DNA of 64,000 nt from Herbaspirillum sp. (lineage in GTDB: Bacteria > Pseudomonadota > Gammaproteobacteria > Burkholderiales > Burkholderiaceae_D), in NCBI RefSeq assembly GCF_017744395.1, contig NZ_JAGIBI010000006.1, forward strand, positions 1-64,000, given 5' to 3'. Below the pieces are notes generated by a model, which did not search any database, was not told the origin of the DNA, and worked only from the letters and a program-made list of their open reading frames with translations. Shown here piece by piece: positions 1-8,338 of this stretch; the stretch's first letter is position 1; each line of letters opens with the position of its first letter. A program made the translations under genes and the position numbers.

Positions 1-150
1 GCTTCGCTCCGGCGTCCTTTCTGATCCATTTTTCCTCTCGCTCCAGCGGCTGGTCAGAAGCGGACTGTGGAGACAGCTCGCCTTCGGCATCGCGGTGCTT
101 GCTTCTCGCCTGCGGCATCGGTGTTTTTGATCGCTATCGCATCTACCGTC

Positions 151-170
151 GTCCTGACGAAAGTCAGGAC
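151..170. repeat. GNRA-capped hairpin, REP-like element
   Basis: Two 8-base arms, GTCCTGAC (151-158) and GTCAGGAC (163-170), enclose a GAAA tetraloop. The flanks (CGTC before, CCAGC after) resemble the dispersed hairpin repeats known between genes in many proteobacteria. Only this copy is seen in the window, so repeat status is inferred from the family pattern. The rest of 1-241 shows no convincing gene. Confidence 0.4.
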
Positions 171-241
171 CCAGCGTCGTTCCGCGCCCCTCTCAATCAG
201 ATTTCGCGTATCCTCACCGCTCTCCCGCAATTGGACTTCAC

Positions 242-739
242 ATGACCTCTCCCCGCATCTACATGGCCGGCCCCGACGTCTTCCAGCGCGACTACGCGCA
301 GCACAAGGCGCGCATCAAGCAATGGTGCGCCGAGCTTGGCCTGACGGCGCTGTGCCCGGGCGATGATGAGGTAACAGGAGCGAGCAAGGCGGAAGTCTCG
401 CGCGGTATTTTCGACATCAACATGGCGCTGATCGATTCAGCCGATTACGTGGTGGCGAACGTGGCCAATTTCCGTGGCCATGAGCCGGATTCGGGGACGG
501 TGTTCGAGATCGGTTATGCCGTCGGCCGCGGCAAGAAGGTGTGGTGTTACAACACGCCGCAGGACGATCTGCTGAGCCAGATACCGCATGCCGAACCCGG
601 CTATTGCCGCGACGGCATGCTGATCGAGGACTTCGGCTTGCCGCGCAACCTGATGTTGGCGCATGCCTGCGAACTGGTGCATGGCGACTTGCGCGCTTGC
701 CTGGCGCTGGTGGCGCGCTGGCATGGCGGGGTGCGCTGA
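242..739 (+). CDS. nucleoside 2-deoxyribosyltransferase
   Basis: A 165-residue cytosolic enzyme of the nucleoside 2-deoxyribosyltransferase family, which moves deoxyribose between bases in nucleotide salvage. The N-terminal IYMAGPDVF strand matches the family's substrate-binding start. Residues about 60-92 carry the DSADYVVANV segment followed by EPDSGTVFEIGYA, which contains the expected catalytic glutamate. Length is typical. The ATG at 242 begins the conserved region directly; the ribosome site is weak. No other salvage gene adjoins it, and it converges with the next gene. Whether it acts on deoxynucleosides or hydrolyses a deoxynucleotide (DNPH1/RCL-like members) cannot be told from sequence. 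Confidence 0.85.
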   Translation: MTSPRIYMAGPDVFQRDYAQHKARIKQWCAELGLTALCPGDDEVTGASKAEVSRGIFDINMALIDSADYVVANVANFRGHEPDSGTVFEIGYAVGRGKKVWCYNTPQDDLLSQIPHAEPGYCRDGMLIEDFGLPRNLMLAHACELVHGDLRACLALVARWHGGVR

Positions 740-742
740 GTC

Positions 743-1324
743 TTATTGCAGCGGTACCCGTCCCAGCAAATAGAACTCGTCGTTGGGCCGCATGCTGGTG
801 ACGTTGGCCAGGCGATTCGACATGCCGAAGAAGGCCGCGATGGCGGCGATGTCCCAAGCCTCTTCCTCTCCGAAGCCGTGCTGTTTCAGCACGGCGAAGT
901 CCTCGTCGTTGACCGCCCAGGCGCTGGCGGAAACCTTCATGGCGAAGTCCAGCATGGCCTTTTGCCGGTCCGTGATGTCGGCCTTGCGGTAGTTGATCGC
1001 GACCTGGTCGGCGAGCAGCGGGTCCTTGGCGCGGATGCGCAGGATCGCGCCGTGGGCGACCACGCAATACTGGCATTGGTTGGCGTTGCTGGTGGCGACC
1101 ACGATCATTTCCCGTTCGGCCTTGGTCAGCTTGCCGGGCTTGTCCATCAGCGCGTCGTGGTAGGCGAAGAAGGCGCGGAATTCGTCGGGGCGGTGGGCCA
1201 GCACCAGGAAGACGTTGGGGATGAAGCCGGATTTTTCCTGCACGGCCAGGATGCGCGCGCGGATGTCTTCGGGCAGGTCTTTCAGTTCGGGAATGGGGAA
1301 GCGGCCAATCGCTGGCTGGGGCAT
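743..1324 (-). CDS. AhpD-like peroxidase-related protein
   Basis: A 193-residue protein of the carboxymuconolactone decarboxylase/AhpD fold, of the 'peroxidase-related enzyme' type. The motif QCQYCVVAHG (about residues 80-90) supplies the redox CxxC pair and the following histidine used by AhpD proteins for thiol-based peroxide reduction. The family has few proven substrates. The ATG at 1324 was chosen over a longer upstream frame because AAGGAG lies about 7 bases before it and homologues begin at MPQPAIG. The stop lies 3 bases from the stop of the convergent deoxyribosyltransferase gene. It is divergent from the PadR-type regulator, with the palindromes at 1469-1511 between them. Confidence 0.85.
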   Translation of the reverse strand: MPQPAIGRFPIPELKDLPEDIRARILAVQEKSGFIPNVFLVLAHRPDEFRAFFAYHDALMDKPGKLTKAEREMIVVATSNANQCQYCVVAHGAILRIRAKDPLLADQVAINYRKADITDRQKAMLDFAMKVSASAWAVNDEDFAVLKQHGFGEEEAWDIAAIAAFFGMSNRLANVTSMRPNDEFYLLGRVPLQ

Positions 1325-1468
1325 GGTGGTCTCCTTTCGATGTCTTTGGGCCGGGCGTGCAATGCGTCCGATGCCTGCCAACTTACCACTTTTGGCGCGC
1401 GGCAAGTGTCGCCGGATTGACGGTGGGGCATTCTCCTTTTGCCATTTCTTTTTGGAAATAAAAATATT

Positions 1469-1511
1469 CTAAGATATATCTTGATTTTGCTATTTCTAAG
1501 ATATATCTTAG
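1469..1511. promoter_or_regulatory. twin palindromic operator of the PadR/YqjI-like regulator
   Basis: Two copies of CTAAGATATATCTT(A/G) occur with centres 27 bases apart: 1469-1483 and a perfect 16-base palindrome CTAAGATATATCTTAG at 1496-1511. The surrounding DNA is far more AT-rich than the genome average here. The site lies upstream of the PadR-family gene at 1617 and of the divergent AhpD-like gene. Palindromes of this TATATCT type are typical of PadR/YqjI operators, so autoregulation and control of both neighbours is a sound inference. Confidence 0.7.
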
Positions 1512-1616
1512 TTGCATCGATCGATAAGGGCTTTGCGCCGGCCCACATGTACAGGCGTGACACTACGTTGCTCCGGGCCAGGCGCCCGGGGAACCTACAA
1601 GCGAAAAGGAAACACC

Positions 1617-2204
1617 ATGTTCAGACATTTGTTTGCACGTGCCGGCCACGGCCCCAAGCATCACCGTTTCGACCGCCCGCACCACGGCGGGGGCGGCATG
1701 TTCGACGAACGCGGCCCGCGCGGCCGTGAAGGCGGCGGCCGCGGGGCGCGCATGTTCGAGCAGGGGGCGTTGCGTATCGTGATGCTGCACCTGCTGCAGG
1801 AAAAGCCGCGCCACGGCTATGAAATCATCAAGGCCATCGAACAGCTGGTCGGCGGCGACTACAGCCCGAGCCCGGGCGTGGTCTATCCCACGCTGACGCT
1901 GCTGGAGGAAATGGGCTTTGCCACGGTGGAGGCGGAGGAGGGCGGCAAGAAGCTGTACCGCGTCACCGCCGAAGGCGAGGCCGACCTGCGGGAAAACGCC
2001 GCCTTGCTGCAGCAGGTGCTGCGCAAGTTCGAGATCCGCCGCCAGGAGCGCCCGGATGCCGATTCGCCCGAGCTGCGCCGCGCGGTGCAGAACTTCCGCA
2101 TGGCGCTGCACACGCGCCTGGCCAAGGGCGCCTTGAGCAAGGAAGAACTGCATGCGGTGATCGATATCATCGACAAGGCCGCGGTGGCGGTTGAACGGGT
2201 TTGA
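1617..2204 (+). CDS. yqjI: PadR-family regulator, YqjI-like (nickel-responsive type)
   Basis: A 195-residue transcriptional regulator. A His/Gly/Arg-rich N-terminal extension (residues 1-45, with GPKHHRFDRPHHGGGG) precedes a PadR winged helix (about 50-120), including RHGYEIIKAIEQLVGGDYSPSPGVVYPTL in two conserved pieces, and a C-terminal dimerisation helix. This arrangement matches E. coli YqjI, whose extension binds nickel and which represses a ferric-siderophore reductase gene. The ATG at 1617 has AAAAGGAAACACC before it and starts the extension; longer frames lack a site. The twin palindromes just upstream suggest autorepression. A DUF3861 gene follows after 27 bases, probably in the same operon, and there is no yqjH-like reductase here. 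Metal specificity is inferred. Confidence 0.85.
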   Translation: MFRHLFARAGHGPKHHRFDRPHHGGGGMFDERGPRGREGGGRGARMFEQGALRIVMLHLLQEKPRHGYEIIKAIEQLVGGDYSPSPGVVYPTLTLLEEMGFATVEAEEGGKKLYRVTAEGEADLRENAALLQQVLRKFEIRRQERPDADSPELRRAVQNFRMALHTRLAKGALSKEELHAVIDIIDKAAVAVERV

Positions 2205-2231
2205 AGACCGATATCAGGGAAAGGAAATACG

Positions 2232-2528
2232 ATGAAAGAACATCGCTACCGCATCACGCTGGAACACCTGGCCACCGCGTCGGAAGGCCAGGAGCGGCAC
2301 GCGCCGCTGAGTTTTGAGGCCGGCAACCACGACGACATCTTCGCCATCGTCGGCAAGATCCGCGGCAACGGCCAGTTCGATGCCGAGACCAGCGCGCAAC
2401 TGGCAGTGGGCTTGAAGCTGTTTTCGGAAGTCATGCTGAAGAACCGCAAGCATCCATTGTTCGAAGAGGTCCAGCCGGCCATCCGCGACTTCATCGGCAA
2501 GCTGAAGTCGCAGGGCCGTCCGGCCTGA
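2232..2528 (+). CDS. DUF3861 domain protein
   Basis: A 98-residue cytosolic protein beginning MKEHRYRITLEHL that matches the DUF3861 family over its whole length, including the SFEAGNHDDIFAIVGKIR core and the LFSEVMLKNRKHPLF segment. Function is unknown. GGAAA precedes the ATG. It follows the PadR-type regulator by 27 bases on the same strand, so co-transcription under the twin-palindrome operator is likely and may hint at a metal or stress role. It converges with sbcB. Confidence 0.8.
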   Translation: MKEHRYRITLEHLATASEGQERHAPLSFEAGNHDDIFAIVGKIRGNGQFDAETSAQLAVGLKLFSEVMLKNRKHPLFEEVQPAIRDFIGKLKSQGRPA

Positions 2529-2543
2529 GTTTCTTCCTGTGCC

Positions 2544-3980
2544 TCAGCCGTTGGCCGGGGCGATCATCTCCGCATAGTCGTACAGCGCGCCGAGGATGTC
2601 CTGGGTGCGCTCGTCGTCGGCCTGTTCTTGCAGCGCGTCGATCTGCTCGAACAACTGGGCCACGGTGCGGGCGCCGCCCTTGCCTTCGAACAGGCGCGCC
2701 GCGCGGTGCTCTTCCCAATGTTGCGCTTCTTCGGCGCTGAGCGTGTCGGGGAAGTTGCGCGCGCGGTAGCGGAACAGGATTTCGTTGAGGCGCGCATCGT
2801 CGAAGGAAACGCTGGCGCGCGCCAGTTCCTGCGGCGGCAGGGCGCGCAATTGCGTCAGTTGGCGGCGGTCGCCGTTGCCGATGAAGCCGCCGTAGAGGTC
2901 TTCGTCGACATCAGGCGTACCCTCGCTGTCGCGCTGGAAGACGCCGCGCCACAGCGCCGACAGGTCGGGCAGGGCGGCGGCGATGTCGGCATTGCGCAGC
3001 GCGGCTTCGGTATCGATGCCCAGTTCGGCAGCGCGCGCGGCTGACAGTGTCTTGAGGCTGCCGACCACCATCGGCGACTTGTTCAGATGGATGCTCTTGA
3101 TCGGCAGGCGGGTAACGCCTTCGGGCAAGGCATCGGCCTTGCTGAACATGCGCTCGCGCACGACGGCCGCGTCCAGCGTCGCCAGTTCGGCCGGGTCGTG
3201 CGACAAGTCCCAGGCGATCACTTCGTTCTTGTTGGTCGGATGCATGCCCAGCGGCCACATCAGCGCCAGGCAGCCGCGCGCCGCCGGGAACATGCCGGAG
3301 ACGTGCAGGAACGGCTTGTTCTGCGGCAGGCCGATCTCGGCCGCGGCCTTTTCCTTCTTGTGCAGCGCCAGCGCGAAGTCGAACAGGCGCGGGTTCTTTT
3401 CGCGGATCAGGCGCGCCAGCGCGATGGTGGCGCGCACGTCGGAGAGCGCGTCGTGCGCCGCTTCATGCAGCAGGCCGTTGGCCTTGGAAAGATGTTCCAG
3501 CTTGAAGCTGACGTTGCCGTCTTCCTTGGTCGGCCAGACGATGCCGTCCGGGCGCAGCGCGTAGCACAGGCGCACCACGTCCAGCAGGTCCCAGCGGCCG
3601 CAGCCGTTCTGCCACTCGCGGGCATAGGGATCGATCAGGTTGCGCCAGAACATGAAGCGCGTGACTTCGTCGTCGAAGCGGATGGTGTTGTAGCCCACGC
3701 CGATGGTGCCGGGTTCGGCCAGTGCGCGTTCGATTTGCGCGGCGAATTCGTGCTCGGGCAGGCCGCGCTCCAGGCAAACCTGCGGCGTGATGCCGGTGAT
3801 CAGGCAGGAGACCGGGTCGGGCAGGAAGTCCGGCGCCGGCTTGCAGTAGATCATGATCGGCTCGCCGACCTCGTTGAGCTCGGCATCGGTGCGCACGGCG
3901 GCGAACTGCGCCGGACGGTCGCGGCGCGGGACCGCGCCGAAGGTTTCGTAGTCGTGCCAGAGGAAGGTGTGGTTGGACAT
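2544..3980 (-). CDS. sbcB: exodeoxyribonuclease I
   Basis: A 478-residue 3'-5' single-strand DNA exonuclease used in recombination and mismatch repair. The DEDDh exonuclease residues are visible: WHDYETFG at the N-terminus (D and E), the D of VGYNTIRFDDE near residue 103, and H/D in HDALSDVRAT near 185. The exonuclease I SH3-like and helical C-terminal regions follow to normal length. The ATG at 3980 (MSNHTFLWHDYE) is preferred; an upstream in-frame TTG at 3995 would add five residues. It stands alone, convergent with the DUF3861 gene. Confidence 0.95.
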   Translation of the reverse strand: MSNHTFLWHDYETFGAVPRRDRPAQFAAVRTDAELNEVGEPIMIYCKPAPDFLPDPVSCLITGITPQVCLERGLPEHEFAAQIERALAEPGTIGVGYNTIRFDDEVTRFMFWRNLIDPYAREWQNGCGRWDLLDVVRLCYALRPDGIVWPTKEDGNVSFKLEHLSKANGLLHEAAHDALSDVRATIALARLIREKNPRLFDFALALHKKEKAAAEIGLPQNKPFLHVSGMFPAARGCLALMWPLGMHPTNKNEVIAWDLSHDPAELATLDAAVVRERMFSKADALPEGVTRLPIKSIHLNKSPMVVGSLKTLSAARAAELGIDTEAALRNADIAAALPDLSALWRGVFQRDSEGTPDVDEDLYGGFIGNGDRRQLTQLRALPPQELARASVSFDDARLNEILFRYRARNFPDTLSAEEAQHWEEHRAARLFEGKGGARTVAQLFEQIDALQEQADDERTQDILGALYDYAEMIAPANG

Positions 3981-4092
3981 CGCGGCATCTGTCAAAAGTT
4001 GATCGCGCGATTATAGAGCGTGTTGCGCGCCGGCCGCGCAGCGACGGCGCGGCAGTGTCCGGATTGCCGGTTTTTTCGAACAGAAAGGGGAT

Positions 4093-4659
4093 TTATTGCA
4101 GCGGCAGCGGCGAAGTATCTCGCTTGAGCAGCTTGCGCAGCGTGTCCTGCAGGTTGCCTGCGCGCATCGGCGCCTGGCCGCCGGCGTATTTGACGTTGTC
4201 GATCACCCAGCCGCGCGCGTCGTGCGTGAGCACCACTTTGTCGGTCCATTTAGCCGGGGCCTGGAGCCTGGCGTCGCTGTAGGTCAGCTCGACCGTGCAT
4301 TCGCTTTCGCGTTCTTGCATGTCGCACCGGACGACGCGGAAGGTGGAGGCGCCGCCGGGATTGGCGGTGAAGATGTCGCCCTCGACCAGCGGCGGCAGCG
4401 GAGCGGCGGCAGCGGCGGACTCTGCGGAGCGGGCCTCTTCGGCGACGGAGACATCCTTGAGCAGGTCGAACAGCGGCACCGACAGGAAATGGCGGAAGGT
4501 GATCAGCTGGTTCAGTGTGAGCGCGCCGGAGGGATGGGCTGTCTGGTGCATCTGGTAGAAATTGCCGACCAGTTCCTTGGCCTTGTTCTCGCTATTGCCC
4601 GTGCATGCGGCAAGCAAGAGGCTGGCTGCGACGATAACTGTTTTCCCGATCCGCTTCAC
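4093..4659 (-). CDS. lipoprotein, DUF3828-like (paralogue 1)
   Basis: A 188-residue exported lipoprotein. GTG at 4659 is preferred because GGGGAG lies before it and it places a clean signal peptide (KRIGKTVIVAASLLLAAC) at the start, with the lipobox cysteine near residue 19. The mature part has the pattern of DUF3828-type domains: a helical AKELVGNFYQMHQ start, an EGDIFTANPGGASTF turn and a WTDKVVLTHDARGWVIDNVKY strand pair that resembles NTF2-like folds. It is paralogous to the next gene at 4956-5552. Function is unknown; probably membrane-anchored in the periplasm. Confidence 0.75.
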   Translation of the reverse strand: MKRIGKTVIVAASLLLAACTGNSENKAKELVGNFYQMHQTAHPSGALTLNQLITFRHFLSVPLFDLLKDVSVAEEARSAESAAAAAPLPPLVEGDIFTANPGGASTFRVVRCDMQERESECTVELTYSDARLQAPAKWTDKVVLTHDARGWVIDNVKYAGGQAPMRAGNLQDTLRKLLKRDTSPLPLQ

Positions 4660-4955
4660 GTTCCCGTTCTCCCCTTGTGCCGCCGCCCGCCGTAGGGGGC
4701 GGGAGCTGGCACGCATAGCCTTTTTGTCTTCTTTGGTCTTCTGTTGTTCCTGCGCCGGCGAGCGGCCCTGTCTGGGCGCGGTTGCCGCGGCTCGTGTCAA
4801 AACGACAAACATTCCAGCCGGCAAGCTTACGCTGGTTCGCGGCGGACAGAGGCGGAGAACACACCGCCAAAAAGCTGCCAATTCCCGACCTCCCGGCGAC
4901 CCGGCGGGAAAATCGCGCCTGGGGCGTGAAGAGTGCCCTAGCCCCATATCGGCAG

Positions 4956-5552
4956 TTATTCGGCTTCCTTGATGGCGTCGGCCAGGGTATCGGTCAGGTA
5001 TTCGCGCTGCGAGGATTGGTCGTTGCCGATGAATTCGATGTCGTCGATGCGCCAGCGGTTGTCTTCGCGCACCAGCAGGATCTTGTCGTTCCAGGCTTCC
5101 TCGGCGCCGTCTTTCTTGTACTGGAAGGCGACCTGGCAGGAGGCGCGCTGGCTGCGCTCCTGATCGCCGGTGTCGCAGGACTGCACCGAGAACGATGTGG
5201 CGCCTTCATACAGCGAGGTGAACAGGTCGCCTTCGATGATGGGCGGCGCCTGGCTGCCGGCCGTGGCATGGTAGCGGGCATCGGCCGTTTCGGCCTGGGC
5301 CAGCAAGGCGTACAGCGCCCGGCTTAGCAGCGGCTGGTATTGCCGGAGCTCGTCGGCCGGGGGCAGGCCGGGCGTGTTGGTCTTGAGGTGGATGCGGTAG
5401 AAAGCGCCGACGGCTTCGGCCTGCTGCTGTTCTTCACCGCTGAAGTTGTTGCAGCCACCCAAGCCCAGCGCCACGGCCAGCATGCAGGCGCCGGTGAGCA
5501 AGCGATGGCGGGTGTGGCTGGAGGTGAGGTTCGAACGGAGCAATCTGGTCAT
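4956..5552 (-). CDS. lipoprotein, DUF3828-like (paralogue 2)
   Basis: A 198-residue paralogue of the downstream lipoprotein. The leader MTRLLRSNLTSSHTRHRLL is long and basic, followed by a hydrophobic stretch ending GLGGC, a lipobox near residue 35. The mature domain repeats the same landmarks: AVGAFYRIHLKTN, IIEGDLFTSLYEGATSF, WNDKILLVREDNRWRIDDIEFIG. ATG 5552 was chosen over an upstream ATG at 5588 because the leader then has a normal length. It lies about 300 bases upstream of paralogue 1 on the same strand. Function is unknown. Confidence 0.7.
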   Translation of the reverse strand: MTRLLRSNLTSSHTRHRLLTGACMLAVALGLGGCNNFSGEEQQQAEAVGAFYRIHLKTNTPGLPPADELRQYQPLLSRALYALLAQAETADARYHATAGSQAPPIIEGDLFTSLYEGATSFSVQSCDTGDQERSQRASCQVAFQYKKDGAEEAWNDKILLVREDNRWRIDDIEFIGNDQSSQREYLTDTLADAIKEAE

Positions 5553-5729
5553 CCGGCTGTTCCTGGCGCGCTGGTCTGGTAGTGGCAATGTTGAGGCAGA
5601 CAGTATCGGCGCCGGATTGCCGTTCTGGCAAGCGCGTAATCCTGTCGGCGGTTTTTAGTCAGGATTGACGCGCAATCGTTCCACCGTCTGCCGGCTGGTG
5701 GCCGGCGGCGGGAACGGCTTCTTATCCTC

Positions 5730-6032
5730 TTATGCGGATGCGGTCAGCAGCGAGAAGTGCTCGACTTGCGGCGGGCCGGCGAAGAACGGGCCGACGATGC
5801 CGCGCCATTCGGTGAAGGCCGGCGATTCGCGGAAGTCCACGGTGTGGTTTTCCAGCGTGGCCCAATGCACCATCAGGAGGTAGCGCTCGGGCGATTCCAC
5901 GCCTTTTTGCACCTTGTGGCCGAGATATCCCTTGGCCTTGGCGATGGTCTGCGCCACGCCGCGCGTGATGGCTTCGTCGAATTCGGCCTGCTTGCCGGGT
6001 TGGATGCGGATGTCCGCCAGTTCCAGGATCAT
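5730..6032 (-). CDS. antibiotic biosynthesis monooxygenase (ABM) family protein
   Basis: A 100-residue dimeric alpha-beta barrel protein of the ABM/EthD-like group. The N-terminal strand MILELADIRIQPGKQAEFDEAI, the central ERYLLMVHWATLENH strand and the WRGIVGPFF helix end are typical. Such proteins include small cofactor-free oxygenases and quinone-handling proteins, but most, like this one, have no assigned substrate. GGAGACCAC precedes the ATG. Single gene, divergent from the permease at 6344. Confidence 0.75.
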   Translation of the reverse strand: MILELADIRIQPGKQAEFDEAITRGVAQTIAKAKGYLGHKVQKGVESPERYLLMVHWATLENHTVDFRESPAFTEWRGIVGPFFAGPPQVEHFSLLTASA

Positions 6033-6277
6033 GTGGTCTCCATAGTCGGTTGGGGTGCGCCAGCGCCGGCCGTGGCAGCCGGGGCAGCGCCGGAAGATTA
6101 TTGCATTTTCCGCAGGGCGGCGCGCTCAACAAAATTGACGCGGCCGGTGAATTCGCTTCACGCAATGTTTTGGGGCAAGCGCACGCACCGCTACCGGTTT
6201 TGTGCACCGGGATGCGGCAGCGGCTTGCGCCGTGCAAATCTTTTTGCATTTTTTATCGCGCCCGGCCTTGTAGCCAA

Positions 6278-6306
6278 TTGTTATTTGAAGCGCCCCTCAA
6301 TACACT
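6278..6306 (+). promoter_or_regulatory. sigma-70-type promoter for the RutG-like permease
   Basis: TTGTTA (6278-6283) and TACACT (6301-6306) are separated by 17 bases and lie about 40 bases before the permease start at 6344. Nothing else is evident in the 311-base gap 6033-6343. The match is fair, not perfect. Confidence 0.45.
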
Positions 6307-6343
6307 AGCCGACGATCCAATAACCAATAACGAAAGGATATCC

Positions 6344-7636
6344 ATGTCGGGCTCTTATTTTCCCCAATGGCGGCTGCGCAGCGGTACCCATGACGGCCAG
6401 GGGGCCGTGATCGCCGCCGATGAGCGGCTGCCCATGCCGCAGACCGTGGCCATGGGCGTGCAGCACGTGGTGGCGATGTTCGGCTCCACGGTGCTGGCGC
6501 CGCTGCTGATGGGGTTCGATCCCAACCTGGCGATCCTGATGTCGGGCGTGGGTACTCTGCTGTTCTTCCTGCTGGTGGGCGGCCGCGTGCCGAGCTACCT
6601 GGGCTCCAGCTTCGCCTTTATCGGCCTGGTGATCGCCGTGACCGGCTACGCCGGCTCCGGACCGAATGCCAACCTGGGCGTGGCGCTGGGCGGCATCATC
6701 GCCTGCGGCGCGGCGTACACCGTGATCGGCCTGCTGGTGGGCATGGTCGGTACGCGCTGGATCGAGAACCTGATGCCGCCGGTCGTGACCGGTTCGGTGG
6801 TGGCGGTGATCGGCCTGAACCTGGCGCCGATCGCGGTCAAGGGCGTCAGCGGCAGCAACTTCGATTCCTGGATGGCGCTGGCCACCGTACTGTGCGTGGG
6901 CTTCGTCGCGGTGTTTGCGCGCGGGATGCTGCAACGCCTGCTGATCCTGGCGGGCCTGCTGCTGGCTTATGTGATCTACGTGATCCTGGCCAACGGCGCC
7001 GGCCTGGGCAAGCCGATCGATTTCACCAGCGTCGCCAATGCCGCCTGGTTCGGCGTGCCGCATTTCGCTACGCCGGTGTTCCAGGGCAGCGCGATGGCGC
7101 TGCTGGCGCCGGTGGCCATCATCCTGGTGGCCGAGAACCTGGGCCACATCAAGGCGGTGTCGGCCATGACCGGCCAGAACCTGGACCGCTACATCGGCCG
7201 CGCCTTCGTTGGCGACGGCCTGGCGACGATGCTCTCGGGCAGCGTCGGCGGCACCGGCGTGACCACTTATGCGGAAAACATCGGCGTGATGGCGGTGACC
7301 AAGATCTACTCGACGCTGGTGTTCGTGGTCGCGGCGGCGATCGCCATCCTGCTGGGCTTCTCGCCCAAGTTCGGCGCGGTGATCCTGACCATCCCGGGGG
7401 CGGTGCTGGGCGGCGTGTCGATCGTGGTGTTCGGCCTGATCACCGTTTCCGGCGCGCGCATCTGGGTGGAGAACAAGGTCGATTTTTCCAACAACACCAA
7501 CCTGATCGTGGCGGCAGTGACGCTGGTGTTGGGCGCGGGCGATTTCACCCTGAAGCTGGGCGGCTTCGCGCTGGGCGGCATCGGTACCGCCACTTTCGGC
7601 GCCATCATCCTGTACGCGCTGCTCAAGAAGCGCTGA
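6344..7636 (+). CDS. rutG: RutG-like pyrimidine permease (NCS2 family)
   Basis: A 430-residue inner-membrane nucleobase:cation symporter of the NCS2 family with many hydrophobic segments. It is closest in recalled sequence to E. coli RutG, not UraA: the start DERLPMPQTVAMGVQH, the GGRVPSYLGSSFAFIG segment, the GGTGVTTYAENIGVMAVTK motif of the substrate site (about 300-320) and the end GGIGTATFGAIIL all match. ATG 6344 with GAAAGGATATCC before it is the clear start. The rutABCDEF pyrimidine-degradation genes are not in the window, so this may be an orphan uracil or related pyrimidine importer. Confidence 0.85.
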   Translation: MSGSYFPQWRLRSGTHDGQGAVIAADERLPMPQTVAMGVQHVVAMFGSTVLAPLLMGFDPNLAILMSGVGTLLFFLLVGGRVPSYLGSSFAFIGLVIAVTGYAGSGPNANLGVALGGIIACGAAYTVIGLLVGMVGTRWIENLMPPVVTGSVVAVIGLNLAPIAVKGVSGSNFDSWMALATVLCVGFVAVFARGMLQRLLILAGLLLAYVIYVILANGAGLGKPIDFTSVANAAWFGVPHFATPVFQGSAMALLAPVAIILVAENLGHIKAVSAMTGQNLDRYIGRAFVGDGLATMLSGSVGGTGVTTYAENIGVMAVTKIYSTLVFVVAAAIAILLGFSPKFGAVILTIPGAVLGGVSIVVFGLITVSGARIWVENKVDFSNNTNLIVAAVTLVLGAGDFTLKLGGFALGGIGTATFGAIILYALLKKR

Positions 7637-7691
7637 TGGGCAGGGCAAGGCGGGGTGGCGGATGCCCGCGCTTGCCGGAAATGAAAAGGGG

Positions 7692-7720
7692 CAAGGGCCG
7701 GTCAGGACGACCGGCCCTTG
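7692..7720 (+). terminator. hairpin after the permease gene
   Basis: A 12-base perfect stem, CAAGGGCCGGTC (7692-7703) with GACCGGCCCTTG (7709-7720), has a five-base loop and lies 55 bases after the permease stop. It lacks an immediate T-run; a short T-run follows about 18 bases later. Probably a terminator or 3' stabilising hairpin. Confidence 0.55.
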
Positions 7721-8006
7721 TCGCATCTGTCTTGTGCCTTTTTCAAGTTTGATGGCGAGTTTGGCAAGTATTTTGCCGCCTTCCCGGAGGCCGCTCACCG
7801 ACACTGCCGACAGATAAAAGATTTCCGTTGAGCAATCCGTTTTTGCTGACTATACTTTGCGGCGTCGCGCTGCGGGATCACCATCAAACCGGAACAGGGG
7901 AGTGTGCCGGACGCGGGCGACATTGCACCACCCGAACCATCCGGACGAGACGCGCGCAGGGGCGCAAGCGTCCTGCCGGATACTGCGTTTTTCAAGGGGA
8001 ATTCCA

Positions 8007-8240
8007 GTGAGCACCATCATCCGCCTGTCCGCACTGCTGTGCGCCGTCTTGCCTTTGCTGTCCGCATGCGACGCGTTCGCCGGCAAGAAGGATTACGCCT
8101 ATTTCCGCCAGCACATCGACGAAGCCAAATCGGTGGCCGACCAGTGCGTCATGAACGGCACCTCGGGCATGAGCCTGGCGCAGATCAAGATCTGTGACGT
8201 GGCGCGCGAAGCCTACAACAACCGCAACCTCAATTACTGA
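8007..8240 (+). CDS. small lipoprotein, EexN-like
   Basis: A 77-residue predicted lipoprotein. GTG at 8007 is preferred: AAGGGGAA lies before it, and the first 21 residues form a signal peptide with lipobox LLSAC. The mature part YFRQHIDEAKSVADQCVMNG and KICDVAREAYN has two cysteines spaced as in EexN-family (entry-exclusion-type) lipoproteins. That family assignment is weak and does not imply a plasmid function. It lies 98 bases before zntB, on the same strand. Confidence 0.55.
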   Translation: MSTIIRLSALLCAVLPLLSACDAFAGKKDYAYFRQHIDEAKSVADQCVMNGTSGMSLAQIKICDVAREAYNNRNLNY

Positions 8241-8338
8241 TCGCAGGCTGCCGGGAGCGGCGGCAGGCTCCGGCCTGTCACAAATCTGTCAAAGTCGGCT
8301 TGTAGAATGCCCCGACTTTCACGCCGCCCTGCCCAGCC

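Noticed and set aside
67-366. A 99-codon frame at the left end
   Set aside because: It overlaps the start of the deoxyribosyltransferase in another frame and has no ribosome site or recognisable domain.
6305-7804. A 499-codon open frame on the minus strand opposite the permease gene
   Set aside because: It is an antisense shadow produced by high GC; its composition (His/Gln/Arg-rich) has no family match and the plus-strand gene is certain.
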